From NZWG01 sp964478995 (lineage in GTDB: Bacteria > Fidelibacterota > Marinisomatia > Marinisomatales > UBA1611): 12,813 bases of DNA. The translations under genes were made by a program, and so were the position numbers. The first letter of the stretch is position 1. Each line of letters starts with the position of its first letter. Under the pieces are notes generated by a model. The model ran no database searches. It was not told where the DNA came from and worked only from the letters and a program-made list of their open reading frames with translations. Shown here one piece after another: positions 1 through 6,896 of this stretch. The DNA is taken from positions 1-12,813 of the forward strand of contig CAYZJY010000057.1 in assembly GCA_964478995.1 (NCBI GenBank), in the 5' to 3' direction.

Positions 1-141
1 GTTGATTGGGTAAAAGCAGTGCCCAATGTACTTGAAGAGATAAAGAAAAATGGTACTGAAGATGAACTTCGAAATTATAAACTTCAAATAAAGATGGTTG
101 TTGACAAACTCAAGGAAATCGAAAAAAGATTATCCGAGTAG
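1..141 (+). CDS. C-terminal fragment of an unknown protein (5' cut by window edge)
   Basis: Frame 1 is open from the first base to a TAG at 139-141 and encodes 46 residues. The fragment is rich in Lys, Glu and Leu with regularly spaced hydrophobics (for example LQIKMVVDKLKEIEKRLSE at the end), so it is probably helical or coiled-coil. Nothing identifies a family. It converges on the minus-strand gene at 175-411, with 33 bases between the two stop codons; that gap holds a small inverted repeat (TCTTC/GAAGA around 148-159) that could serve as a weak bidirectional terminator. The reading frame is only an inference because the start is outside the window. Confidence 0.55.
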   Translation, partial: VDWVKAVPNVLEEIKKNGTEDELRNYKLQIKMVVDKLKEIEKRLSE

Positions 142-174
142 TTGAAGATCTTCTAGAAGAAAATATTTACAACC

Positions 175-411
175 TCACCCTGAATAAAATTTTGTATTGA
201 TGTAGGTAAATGGTTGTTGGATATTATCTTTAATTGACCTTCCAATAATCCAATTATATATCCAATAGGTCATCCCCGCCGCAAATAGAATTGGCATGAT
301 GATCTCCATGATGATGGAAAAGATCGTAAGAGTGAAAACAAGCGAGAAAGGAAACATGAGTGCCATGGTAATGGTTGGATACTTAAACATGATTTTTTTT
401 ATTTCTTTCAT
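175..411 (-). CDS. Small integral membrane protein, unknown function
   Basis: This 78-residue protein has a Lys-rich N-terminus (MKEIKKIMFKYP), then two closely spaced hydrophobic stretches at roughly residues 12-36 and 38-56, followed by a polar C-terminal tail. That pattern predicts a small two-helix inner-membrane protein. The start is supported by AAAAGGA on the minus strand, about 8 bases before the ATG, one of the clearer ribosome sites in the window. It is the only gene on this strand and is divergent from the hydrolase gene at 558, so the roughly 145-base AT-rich region between them should hold both promoters. No family was recognised. Coding is supported by the ribosome site and the membrane-protein composition, not by homology. 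Confidence 0.6.
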   Translation of the reverse strand: MKEIKKIMFKYPTITMALMFPFSLVFTLTIFSIIMEIIMPILFAAGMTYWIYNWIIGRSIKDNIQQPFTYINTKFYSG

Positions 412-557
412 TAAAAGGTTCCTTTTATTTTATTCAATTAGTACAAAATAAAAGCCAGTTATTAGTTAATGACACACTGACATGGTATGATGCTATTTTG
501 TCCATGTTTTATGTCACATTTAGTATTTTGATAATTTCAAAATATTTAAACTCTGTC

Positions 558-1709
558 ATGAATTATATCATTAAAATTTCAATTATCTTTATATATATGT
601 TTTTTAACATTCTTTATGCGGAATGTTCTGATCTTGATTCCACAGAATGTTTACAGTGGGCAGAGTTCTGTGAGTGGAATGAGGATACAGACATGTGCCA
701 AGAAATTGGTGGCGGTGGAGAAAGTGAATATGGGCCATATCAATTTTCCTACATCACAGAATCTGATGGTTTAAGAAATGGTTCTGATTATCGTGATGGT
801 ATGTTGTACTACCCAATTGATGCTGAATTGCCCTATGGATCCATTGTCCTAACCCCAGGATGGGGAGGTGGCAGTTCATCAATGACTGATTGGGGAGAGT
901 TTTTTGCTTCCCATGGGTTTATTGCCATGACGATAGGTCCAAATGATGAGATCAATGATTCACATCAGCAAAGAGCGGAAGGTTTATTGGATGCAATTAC
1001 AACCATCAAGGAAGAGGAATTAAGAATAGACTCTCCACTATTTGGAATGATCGATACAGATCGATTTATTGTTTCTGGATACTCGATGGGAGGTGGAGCA
1101 TCTCAGGTAGCCCTAACTCTTGAAGAACTTGATTCTCATCAATCCATTGTGGCAGCGATAGCTTTGAATCCGACCATTATATTTGAAGACTGTGACATAT
1201 GTACTGATAATGAATATTGCATATGCCTTGTACCAGAATTTTTAGATCATGACATACCAACATTGATCATTGCTGGAGAAAATGAGATCGATGAACTTCC
1301 TTCCTATGATGGTCTATTAGGACAAGACATATATGAAAATACACCTAACTCAACCTTGAAGATGTTATACGAGATTGGAGATGGCGGACATTCATCAGCC
1401 GCATATCCAGCAGGAGAAGTGCAAGAAAAAACTTTATACTGGGCAAAATATCATTTGTTAGAAGATCTATCATATTGTGATTCATTACTAATATCACCAA
1501 ACAATGCATCTCAATTCATGACAACTCTACAATGTGAGAATAATTTAACCTATGATGTTAATGGCGATGGTGTCATAGATAACTCAGACCTAGTCCTGCT
1601 TGTTGTCTCAGTCCTAAATGATAATATCACGCAAAATTCGGGTGACTTTAATTATGATCAAAATACGGACATATTTGATATTTTAATTTTATCCGATCAT
1701 TTGCAGTGA
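558..1709 (+). CDS. Secreted PETase/cutinase-like polyester hydrolase (alpha/beta hydrolase) with dockerin-like C-terminus
   Basis: Numbered from the ATG at 558 (383 aa). Residues 1-21 form a signal peptide (MNYIIKISII... ending LYA before ECSD); a longer TTG start at 498 would bury it. Residues 22-48 are a short Cys/Trp module (EFCEWNEDTDMC). The catalytic domain follows the PET-hydrolase order: TPGWGGGSSS (99-108, oxyanion loop), ASHGF, then GYSMGGG with nucleophile Ser176, PTLIIAGENEID with the acid region at 243-245, and GDGGHSSA with His278. Cys307 and Cys326 match the C-terminal disulfide of PETases; the PETase-specific second disulfide is absent. By hand alignment the position of PETase Asp206 is Glu243, with Asp245 nearby. 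Residues 332-383 contain two Ca-loop segments (DVNGDGVIDNSD and DFNYDQNTDIFD), a dockerin-like module. Likely an extracellular esterase; the true substrate (polyester, cutin or another ester) cannot be read from sequence. Confidence 0.85.
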   Translation: MNYIIKISIIFIYMFFNILYAECSDLDSTECLQWAEFCEWNEDTDMCQEIGGGGESEYGPYQFSYITESDGLRNGSDYRDGMLYYPIDAELPYGSIVLTPGWGGGSSSMTDWGEFFASHGFIAMTIGPNDEINDSHQQRAEGLLDAITTIKEEELRIDSPLFGMIDTDRFIVSGYSMGGGASQVALTLEELDSHQSIVAAIALNPTIIFEDCDICTDNEYCICLVPEFLDHDIPTLIIAGENEIDELPSYDGLLGQDIYENTPNSTLKMLYEIGDGGHSSAAYPAGEVQEKTLYWAKYHLLEDLSYCDSLLISPNNASQFMTTLQCENNLTYDVNGDGVIDNSDLVLLVVSVLNDNITQNSGDFNYDQNTDIFDILILSDHLQ

Positions 1710-1723
1710 ACCATTATTTGGTT
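1709..1723 (+). terminator. Weak hairpin at the end of the hydrolase gene
   Basis: AACCA (1709-1713), a 5-base loop and TGGTT (1719-1723) form a 5-bp stem starting at the last base of the stop codon. The T-run (about 1732-1737) is displaced by some 8 bases, so this is at best a weak terminator. Confidence 0.2.
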
Positions 1724-1774
1724 GAAAATATCTTTTTTCTTGAATATTTCACCGATTCAGGCTGGTCTGTCTAA

Positions 1775-2425
1775 ATGAAAATAAATGCAGTGATCTTTGA
1801 TCTTGATGGCACTCTTTTGGACACCACTGATGAGATACATTACATATTCAATCAACTTCTATCGGTCAATGGTTTTCCACCTAGGTCACAACAATTTTAT
1901 AAGGATACCATTGGCAAAGGCATAGAACACTTATTGAAAAAATGCCTTCCAGAGCAATTCGATGGTGATTATGGATCGATATTGGAACAGGCAAAGGAAT
2001 TGTATTCAATAAATTTGAATAAAAAGGCTCGTGTATTTGAAGGCGTTCCAGATGTGCTTGACCAGTTATTAAAAAAGAATGTGCCAATGGGCATCATCAC
2101 CAACAAGATGCATCATCTAGCACTACGCTGTGTTAAAAAATTCTTCAATAAGTATGATCTGAAGACCATTGGTGCAGAATATCTATACCCAAGAAAACCA
2201 GAGCCTGATTCTGCCTTATTTCTTGCACAGGAATTTGGTTATTCATCATCGGAGGTTTTATTTATTGGTGATTCGACCGTGGACATGGTTACTGCAAAGA
2301 ATGCAGGCATGATATCTGCTGGGGTCTTGTGGGGAAATGGAAGTTGTGCTGAACTTGAAGGCTCTGGTGCGGACATGGTATTTGACAGTACTCGTGATCT
2401 TTTTAATTTCATGGAAAAGATATAG
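1775..2425 (+). CDS. gph: HAD-superfamily phosphatase, phosphoglycolate phosphatase type
   Basis: A cytoplasmic 216-aa protein of normal length for the phosphoglycolate phosphatase/HAD-IA family. All four HAD motifs are visible: motif I FDLDGTLLD with nucleophile Asp9 and acid/base Asp11; motif II GIITNK (Thr109); motif III Lys141 in RKPEPD; motif IV FIGDSTVDM with Asp166 and Asp170. The helical cap lies between motifs I and II (about residues 16-85). Family members remove phosphate from 2-phosphoglycolate, a by-product of DNA repair or Rubisco oxygenation, but related HADs hydrolyse other small phosphates, so the exact substrate is uncertain. It starts 65 bases after the hydrolase gene without an obvious ribosome site (AAATGAAA context). 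No functional link with its secreted neighbours is evident. Confidence 0.88.
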   Translation: MKINAVIFDLDGTLLDTTDEIHYIFNQLLSVNGFPPRSQQFYKDTIGKGIEHLLKKCLPEQFDGDYGSILEQAKELYSINLNKKARVFEGVPDVLDQLLKKNVPMGIITNKMHHLALRCVKKFFNKYDLKTIGAEYLYPRKPEPDSALFLAQEFGYSSSEVLFIGDSTVDMVTAKNAGMISAGVLWGNGSCAELEGSGADMVFDSTRDLFNFMEKI

Positions 2426-2445
2426 TCCATCTTATTATAACCGAT

Positions 2446-2468
2446 CTCAGGTTTGATTTGAGTTTTTT
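2446..2468 (+). terminator. Possible weak terminator after the HAD phosphatase gene
   Basis: CTCAG (2446-2450) can pair with TTGAG (2458-2462) as a 5-bp stem with one G-T wobble, followed directly by six T residues (2463-2468). The stem is short, so this is tentative. Confidence 0.3.
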
Positions 2469-2469
2469 C

Positions 2470-2506
2470 ATAATGATCCTTGAATTTTGATCAGAATGAT
2501 CATTAT
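2470..2506. repeat. Inverted repeat upstream of the putative selenoprotein gene
   Basis: ATAATGATC (2470-2478) and GATCATTAT (2498-2506) are exact 9-base inverted copies separated by 19 bases, and the right arm is followed by TTTT. It sits between the HAD gene and the next gene. It could be a second termination hairpin, an operator, or chance in AT-rich DNA. Confidence 0.3.
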
Positions 2507-2541
2507 TTTTATGTATCAGAAAATTACTACCCATATTCTTC

Positions 2542-3678
2542 ATGTCCTTTTCCATTTCTCAGAATTTGATACCTGAGAACAATAATATTTCCAAATTGAT
2601 CATGGAAGTTGAGAATGCATCTAGGTCAGGCCAAGTGGTATGGGCAGAGGAATTTTCAGGCCTTACATGACCGACCTGTCCTTCCGTGAGTTTCGCGTTC
2701 GATAGTCTACTACAAACCTACCCTGATAATCTCATGACCCTTTACTGGCATAATCCTGGATTTGCTCCAAGCGGCTATGAACATTTTAACATTGATGAGG
2801 AATACACCTATAGAGCAGCGATGTACGATGTAACGGGAATTCCCAAATTTATTTGGAATGGAACCGATGTTGGATCTGGCGGTGCCTCGAATTGTAATTG
2901 GGGTGCTACATTCCCAGGTCTTGAGAATCAATTCCAGAGTTTTAATGGACAAGATAGTCCCTTTGAGATTCAAATTGAAGGAGACATTGACGGCACTCAA
3001 TTCAATTATAATGTCATTGTCATTCTGGATGAGGATATTGATCCGGAGTTCCAATATCTAGAGTTATTTGTGTCTGAGGATAGTGTGGCAAGTTATTGGT
3101 CTTCATGTGCTGGCGTCGATTCTGAACTTGCAGAAAGGCCTGTGCGTCACCTTGCACGTGCATACTTGACGATGGATGATGATCTTAAATTACCAATATC
3201 GATAAACATGGAAGGCGATACTGCAATATACAGTGGCTCCTTTGAATTGCTGGACTTTTGGAATGAATCTTCCTTGTCTATGACGGCGATCATTCAAGAT
3301 CTAACTTCCTATTCGGTCAGCCAGGCAACTGCGGCAAATATCAACCATATCCCGATGGATAGGGATGCAGATGGCATATTGAATTTGGATGATAATTGCC
3401 CTGATTCCCATAATCCAGGTCAAGAAGACCTCGATGGTGACCAAATAGGAGACGCTTGTGACCCCTGCAATGGACTTGTTTATGTTCCAGGAAATGTGAA
3501 TGGAGATGCGAATGAAGAAAATGAGCCCATCATTGATGTCCTTGATGTTCTTGGACTATCAGACTATATCGAAGACCAGATAGGGAATGATTGCCAGGTG
3601 CTGGATGTCCTTGAAGATGGCATGGTAAATCAATGGGACATACTGGTTTTAACAGACATGATAATGAATGGCGATTAA
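2542..3678 (+). CDS. Putative selenoprotein: secreted thioredoxin-fold (Omp28-like) protein with UxxC, TSP3 repeat and dockerin-like tail
   Basis: Frame 1 runs from the ATG at 2542 to the stop at 3678, interrupted only by TGA at 2668-2670. Read as selenocysteine it gives 378 aa with VVWAEEFSGLT-U43-P-T-C46-P: a UxxC motif exactly where Omp28/thioredoxin-like proteins have CxxC. Downstream, VTGIPKFIWNG holds the cis-proline (Pro101) expected beside such an active site. A beta-rich middle follows, then a thrombospondin type-3 Ca repeat (about 273-307, DRDADG...DNCPD...DLDGDQIGDACD) and a dockerin-like module (about 317-377). The conventional start, GTG 2686, begins just after the redox motif and removes strand 1 and the active site, so it is unlikely. 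The signal peptide seems split: LLPIFFMSFSISQ lies in this frame at 2524-2562, but its natural ATG (2511) is one base out of frame. A decaying gene is the main alternative. Confidence 0.65.
2671..2707 (+). promoter_or_regulatory. SECIS-like hairpin after the in-frame TGA
   Basis: CGTGA (2685-2689), loop GTT (2690-2692) and TCGCG (2693-2697) form a 5-bp stem with one U-G wobble. CGA (2672-2674) can add an outer helix with TCG (2699-2701). The loop G is the 20th base after TGA; in E. coli fdhF the loop GG falls at bases 19-20 after its UGA, and bacterial SECIS elements generally have a G at the start of a small apical loop at about this distance. It lies inside the coding sequence, as bacterial SECIS elements do. 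The stem is short, so chance formation is possible. Confidence 0.5.
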
Positions 3679-3704
3679 TATTGTATTTTGCAGTCTGAAC
3701 TTGG

Positions 3705-3729
3705 AAACCCACTAGCGTGGGTTTTTTTT
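3705..3729 (+). terminator. Strong intrinsic terminator
   Basis: AAACCCAC (3705-3712), loop TAGC and GTGGGTTT (3717-3724) form an 8-bp perfect stem running into eight T residues (3722-3729). It ends the transcript of the putative selenoprotein gene and separates it from the transporter gene. Confidence 0.92.
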
Positions 3730-3774
3730 ATGCTTGAACTTATTTTTATTCCAAGGAAAACAACAGATCATAAT

Positions 3775-3843
3775 ATGAAAAACATGCTTGTTGGAATATT
3801 TGGACTGATCATGTATACTGCTATGATGAGTAATGTTAAATGA
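3775..3843 (+). CDS. 22-codon leader-like ORF overlapping the transporter start
   Basis: ATG at 3775 opens a hydrophobic peptide (MKNMLVGIFGLIMYTAMMSNVK) whose TGA (3841-3843) overlaps the transporter ATG (3840) as ATGA. The transporter itself lacks a convincing ribosome site, so this short ORF could feed ribosomes to it by translational coupling. An AAGGA lies 17 bases upstream of the leader, too far for a standard site. It may equally be a non-coding accident or the remnant of a signal peptide. Confidence 0.25.
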   Translation: MKNMLVGIFGLIMYTAMMSNVK

Positions 3844-5243
3844 AATTGAATGATTTAAAGGTTGCATACCCGATCTTCATTGGGTTTTTTCTTTGGCTTC
3901 TTGGCCCACCAACTGGATTGGAACACGATGCATTTTTAATGTTCATTATTTTCATATCTACCATTGGATCATTATTGTTGCGAGTAGTACCAATGGCAAT
4001 GAGTGTGTTGATAGGTCTATCATTTTCCATTGTGATCGACCTTCTTCCACTGAAGGATGCCCTGAAAGGATTTGGTGATTCAACGACATGGTTGGTTGTC
4101 ATCGCATTTTTGATCGCTGGAGTGATCATGGAGACCGGTCTAGGTAGGAGACTTTCTCTAATGTGCATTGACATGCTAGGCAGATCGATCAAGGGTCTGG
4201 GTTATGCAATATGTGCATCAGAATTGATCCTTGGTCCATTGGTACCTTCAAATACAGCAAGAGGAGGAGGGATCATTGCACCAATAGTGGACTCCATGTC
4301 AAGAGCACTTGGCTCTGAACCAGAGGGGTCGCCTAAATTAGCAGGACAATACCTTCATCTAGTTGGAGCGCATGCAAATCTCATAACAGCAGCCATGTTT
4401 TTGACAGGCATGGCAGCCAATCCACTCATAGCAAGAGCAGCGCAGGATGTTTTTCAGGTTGACTTTGATTGGTCCACATGGGCACTTGGGGGAATTGTTC
4501 CAGGTTTAGTGGGACTTGCTGGCTTACCTATTATTATGATGTATCTTTCTCCTCCTACGATCCATTCCATTGATCCAGTTCGGAAAAAGATCAGTGAGAA
4601 TATTGAAGGCCTTGGTCCTTGGACATGGCAAGAGAGATACATGGTCCTTATCCTTGGTTCGATGCTTCTATTATGGACTACAAAGGCTATTCATGGGTGG
4701 GGCACAACAACGGTTGCTCTTTTAGGACTGGTATTGATACTTGCTTTCCGGGTCGCATCATGGGATCAGTTGGTTAAAAATCATAAGGCATGGGATACAC
4801 TGATCTGGCTAGGAGGACTGTTGACTCTAGCCACAGCGATCAAGGACCTGGGTTTCATTTCCTGGTTCTCAGATCATGTTGATCAGGGGCTTGAAGCGCT
4901 CGCTCCCTTTGGTCTTTTGATCATCTTGGCTTTGATCTATTTTTATTCAATGTACCTTTTTTCAATGCTCACAGCTCATATCGCTGCACTTGCTGGAGCG
5001 ATATTCGTTGTTGCTTCCGGTACTAACCTTGACCCATACCTGATTATCGGCGTTATCGCCTATTCTTCAAGCCTATGTGGCTGTTTGACAAATTATTCGA
5101 CAGGGCCGATTATCATATATTTTGGTAATGGCTATTCCCAGCCAAACACCTGGTTCAAGATCGGGCTATTGATCTCGTTCTATCATTTGACCATATGGTT
5201 CATTGTGGGATCTCTCTGGTGGAAATTCATAGGCTGGTGGTAA
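3840..5243 (+). CDS. DASS-family dicarboxylate:Na+ symporter (2-oxoglutarate/malate translocator type)
   Basis: This 467-aa, very hydrophobic inner-membrane protein has the length and layout of the divalent anion:sodium symporter (SLC13/DASS) family. Its two signature Ser/Thr-Asn-Thr-type motifs, which bind Na+ and the carboxylate, are visible: PSNTARGGGIIAPI around residues 136-149 and TNYSTGPIIIYFGNGY around 417-432. The first is almost the motif of plant and bacterial 2-oxoglutarate/malate translocators and of the CitT/YbhI group, so the substrate is probably a C4-C5 dicarboxylate or citrate rather than sulfate. The N-terminus (YPIFIGFFLWLLGPPTGL) aligns with that of SODiT-like proteins, so the ATG at 3840 gives a full protein. 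It follows a strong terminator and is only 8 bases ahead of the next gene, so it probably heads an operon with the lipoprotein genes downstream. Confidence 0.92.
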   Translation: MKLNDLKVAYPIFIGFFLWLLGPPTGLEHDAFLMFIIFISTIGSLLLRVVPMAMSVLIGLSFSIVIDLLPLKDALKGFGDSTTWLVVIAFLIAGVIMETGLGRRLSLMCIDMLGRSIKGLGYAICASELILGPLVPSNTARGGGIIAPIVDSMSRALGSEPEGSPKLAGQYLHLVGAHANLITAAMFLTGMAANPLIARAAQDVFQVDFDWSTWALGGIVPGLVGLAGLPIIMMYLSPPTIHSIDPVRKKISENIEGLGPWTWQERYMVLILGSMLLLWTTKAIHGWGTTTVALLGLVLILAFRVASWDQLVKNHKAWDTLIWLGGLLTLATAIKDLGFISWFSDHVDQGLEALAPFGLLIILALIYFYSMYLFSMLTAHIAALAGAIFVVASGTNLDPYLIIGVIAYSSSLCGCLTNYSTGPIIIYFGNGYSQPNTWFKIGLLISFYHLTIWFIVGSLWWKFIGWW

Positions 5244-5251
5244 TTTTAACC

Positions 5252-6409
5252 ATGAACAGACTAGAAACATTGGTTATCATGGTCATGATGTTCATTGGCT
5301 GTGGAAAGGAAACTCAATCCCAAAACGATGACCAGGATGATAATTCACCTGAAGAAATGGTCACATTTAAAAAAGACATTGAGAATACAAAGACCGCCAT
5401 AAGGCAGACGAGTGATGGCGGATACATTGTCGCAGGTGGGCTTGGTGGCCAGGCCTGGCTTTTGAAACTTAACAGATATGGTGAGGAAGAGTGGCAAAAT
5501 TCATATTCCCTTGGTGATTTTGGCTATACACGATCGGTCGTTCAAACCAGCGATGGAGGATACCTGTATTCTAGTTGGGAGGGGATAGTCAAAGCCGATT
5601 CAAATGGTACCGAGGAATGGAAAAATACAAGTCACACTATTGGTGCATACCCTTATTATGAAGATGCGATAGAGCATAGTAGTGGGTCTTACTATGCTGT
5701 TGGTGGGCCTGGAGGTGGACAGGCTCAATTTGTAAAATTTAGTTCAAGTGGTAATGTTTTGACCAGAAGGTGGTTTGGTAGTAAATGCGAGGATGACATC
5801 TTCCGATCCATAATTGAGTCAGATGATGGTAAACTAGTGGTCGCTGGTGAAAAGAGCCACGGGAATCAGTCATTTGATTGTGCCTTTGATTTCATGTATT
5901 ATAAGGATTTTTGGATCTTGAAATTGAAGAAGAATGGTGGCTTAATTTGGGAAAAGACCTATGGTGGTCCCTACATGGAGAAGGCAGATGACATTGTTAC
6001 ACTAGAGGATGGTGGTTATGCAGTTGTTGGAGACAAATGTAATCACGGACATGATATCAGGAGATGTGGTTCAAATGCAAAAGTCCTCTACATAAGATTG
6101 AATTCTGATGGCGATTTGATGGAGGAAAATGAATGGTCTGGTCTCAATTTCCAAGAAAGGATCCCATGGTTTTCCATAACGACGACAGTCAATGGAGGCA
6201 TAGCTTGGACAGCAGAACATAAGAATAATGGAACTTGGGTTCATAAATGGGGACCGATGGAAGAAACTGTGACCATTTATACTGATGGATATGGAGGGTT
6301 TGACATCAATAGAACATCTGACGATGGTTTCATCATTGGTACATGGGGTGGTGCTATTATCAAGACAGATAGTGAACTTTATTTTGATGAGGACTTGGAT
6401 GAGGGATGA
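5252..6409 (+). CDS. Beta-propeller-like repeat lipoprotein
   Basis: The ATG at 5252 gives 385 aa with a lipoprotein signal peptide (MNRLETLVIMVMMFIGC, lipid Cys17); a longer in-frame start at 5195 would lie inside the transporter gene and spoil it. A low-complexity Asn/Asp/Glu linker (about 18-38) follows. The rest consists of five or so diverged repeats of the type 'Q-T-S-D-G-G-Y-I-V-A-G ... W-L-L-K-L-N-x-x-G-x-x-x-W', for example RQTSDGGYIVAGG, VQTSDGGYLYSSW, IESDDGKLVVAGE, VTLEDGGYAVVGD and NRTSDDGFIIGTW. Such repeats build propeller-like folds in secreted and surface proteins of marine Bacteroidetes and Marinimicrobia. It is presumably anchored in the outer membrane. No catalytic motif is seen; a binding or structural role is only inferred. 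Confidence 0.85.
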   Translation: MNRLETLVIMVMMFIGCGKETQSQNDDQDDNSPEEMVTFKKDIENTKTAIRQTSDGGYIVAGGLGGQAWLLKLNRYGEEEWQNSYSLGDFGYTRSVVQTSDGGYLYSSWEGIVKADSNGTEEWKNTSHTIGAYPYYEDAIEHSSGSYYAVGGPGGGQAQFVKFSSSGNVLTRRWFGSKCEDDIFRSIIESDDGKLVVAGEKSHGNQSFDCAFDFMYYKDFWILKLKKNGGLIWEKTYGGPYMEKADDIVTLEDGGYAVVGDKCNHGHDIRRCGSNAKVLYIRLNSDGDLMEENEWSGLNFQERIPWFSITTTVNGGIAWTAEHKNNGTWVHKWGPMEETVTIYTDGYGGFDINRTSDDGFIIGTWGGAIIKTDSELYFDEDLDEG

Positions 6410-6441
6410 TCATTTGATAATTATCATGAGGAGAAAAAATA

Positions 6442-6837
6442 ATGAATAAGACCTTTTTTACATTTATCGTGACTTTGCTGGTTGGATGTTATCCTGTCTC
6501 GCATGTAATCGTTGGTGAGGCAAGAATGCCTATCGAGCCATCCATGGTCAAAATATTTGCAGATTACCCAGATGAATATGAAAAGATAGCGCTTGTTGAC
6601 GCAGGGAGCAGTTTTGCACTAAAAGATCCTGCGGTCTTATTTACATGGCAAAGCAAGATGGATAAGGTCATTGAGCGATTGAAGATCGAAGCTTCGCAAT
6701 TGGGTGCCAATGGGATTGTAATGGTTGGGACGGATAATAAGGTTGTTCAAAATCTTAGCACTGATGAAAAAGGAAATATAAGTTCTTGGTCCCATATTCA
6801 AAAGATAGGTAAGGCCGTAGCAATATATATTCCATAA
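6442..6837 (+). CDS. Small lipoprotein with conserved LGANGIV motif
   Basis: This 131-aa protein has a strong ribosome site (AGGAG, about 9 bases before the ATG). The signal peptide MNKTFFTFIVTLLVGC gives a lipobox LVGC with Cys16 as the lipidated residue. The mature part contains YEKIALVDAG and then a helix-turn segment RLKIEASQLGANGIVMVG (about residues 83-100). The 'EA..LGANGIV' pattern occurs in several small envelope proteins of DUF4156/YbjQ-like character, in which a helix packs on a beta sheet. I could not assign a family with confidence. It is likely cotranscribed with the propeller lipoprotein 32 bases upstream. Confidence 0.8.
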   Translation: MNKTFFTFIVTLLVGCYPVSHVIVGEARMPIEPSMVKIFADYPDEYEKIALVDAGSSFALKDPAVLFTWQSKMDKVIERLKIEASQLGANGIVMVGTDNKVVQNLSTDEKGNISSWSHIQKIGKAVAIYIP

Positions 6838-6896
6838 TATAGGAATATAAATAAAATAATTAAAGTAATATACTAATCCACTTTACTTCTTCTATC

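Noticed and set aside
498..557. TTG-started N-terminal extension of the polyester hydrolase
   Set aside because: It would add 20 hydrophobic residues before an already complete signal peptide beginning at ATG 558.
412..557. Specific sigma-70 promoter in the divergent gap
   Set aside because: The region is AT-rich with a TATGAT at 486-491, but no properly spaced -35 element was convincing.
2668..2670. Plain nonsense mutation (pseudogene) or TGA read as Trp
   Set aside because: Trp recoding is excluded because other genes here stop at TGA and use TGG. A pseudogene cannot be excluded, especially given the frame break at 2520-2523, but the stop sits exactly at the UxxC position and the rest of the frame is clean.
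2710..3061. Antisense and +2-frame ORFs of 114 and 67 codons
   Set aside because: Both are shadows of the thioredoxin-like gene, without a ribosome site or domain.
2686..3678. Conventional gene start at GTG 2686
   Set aside because: It begins inside the thioredoxin-like domain just after the redox motif, with no signal peptide, although upstream codons in the same frame encode the missing strand and active site.
3836..4192. 118-codon minus-strand ORF
   Set aside because: Antisense shadow of the DASS transporter.
5195..5251. Upstream start of the propeller lipoprotein
   Set aside because: It overlaps the transporter gene and would place the lipoprotein signal internally.
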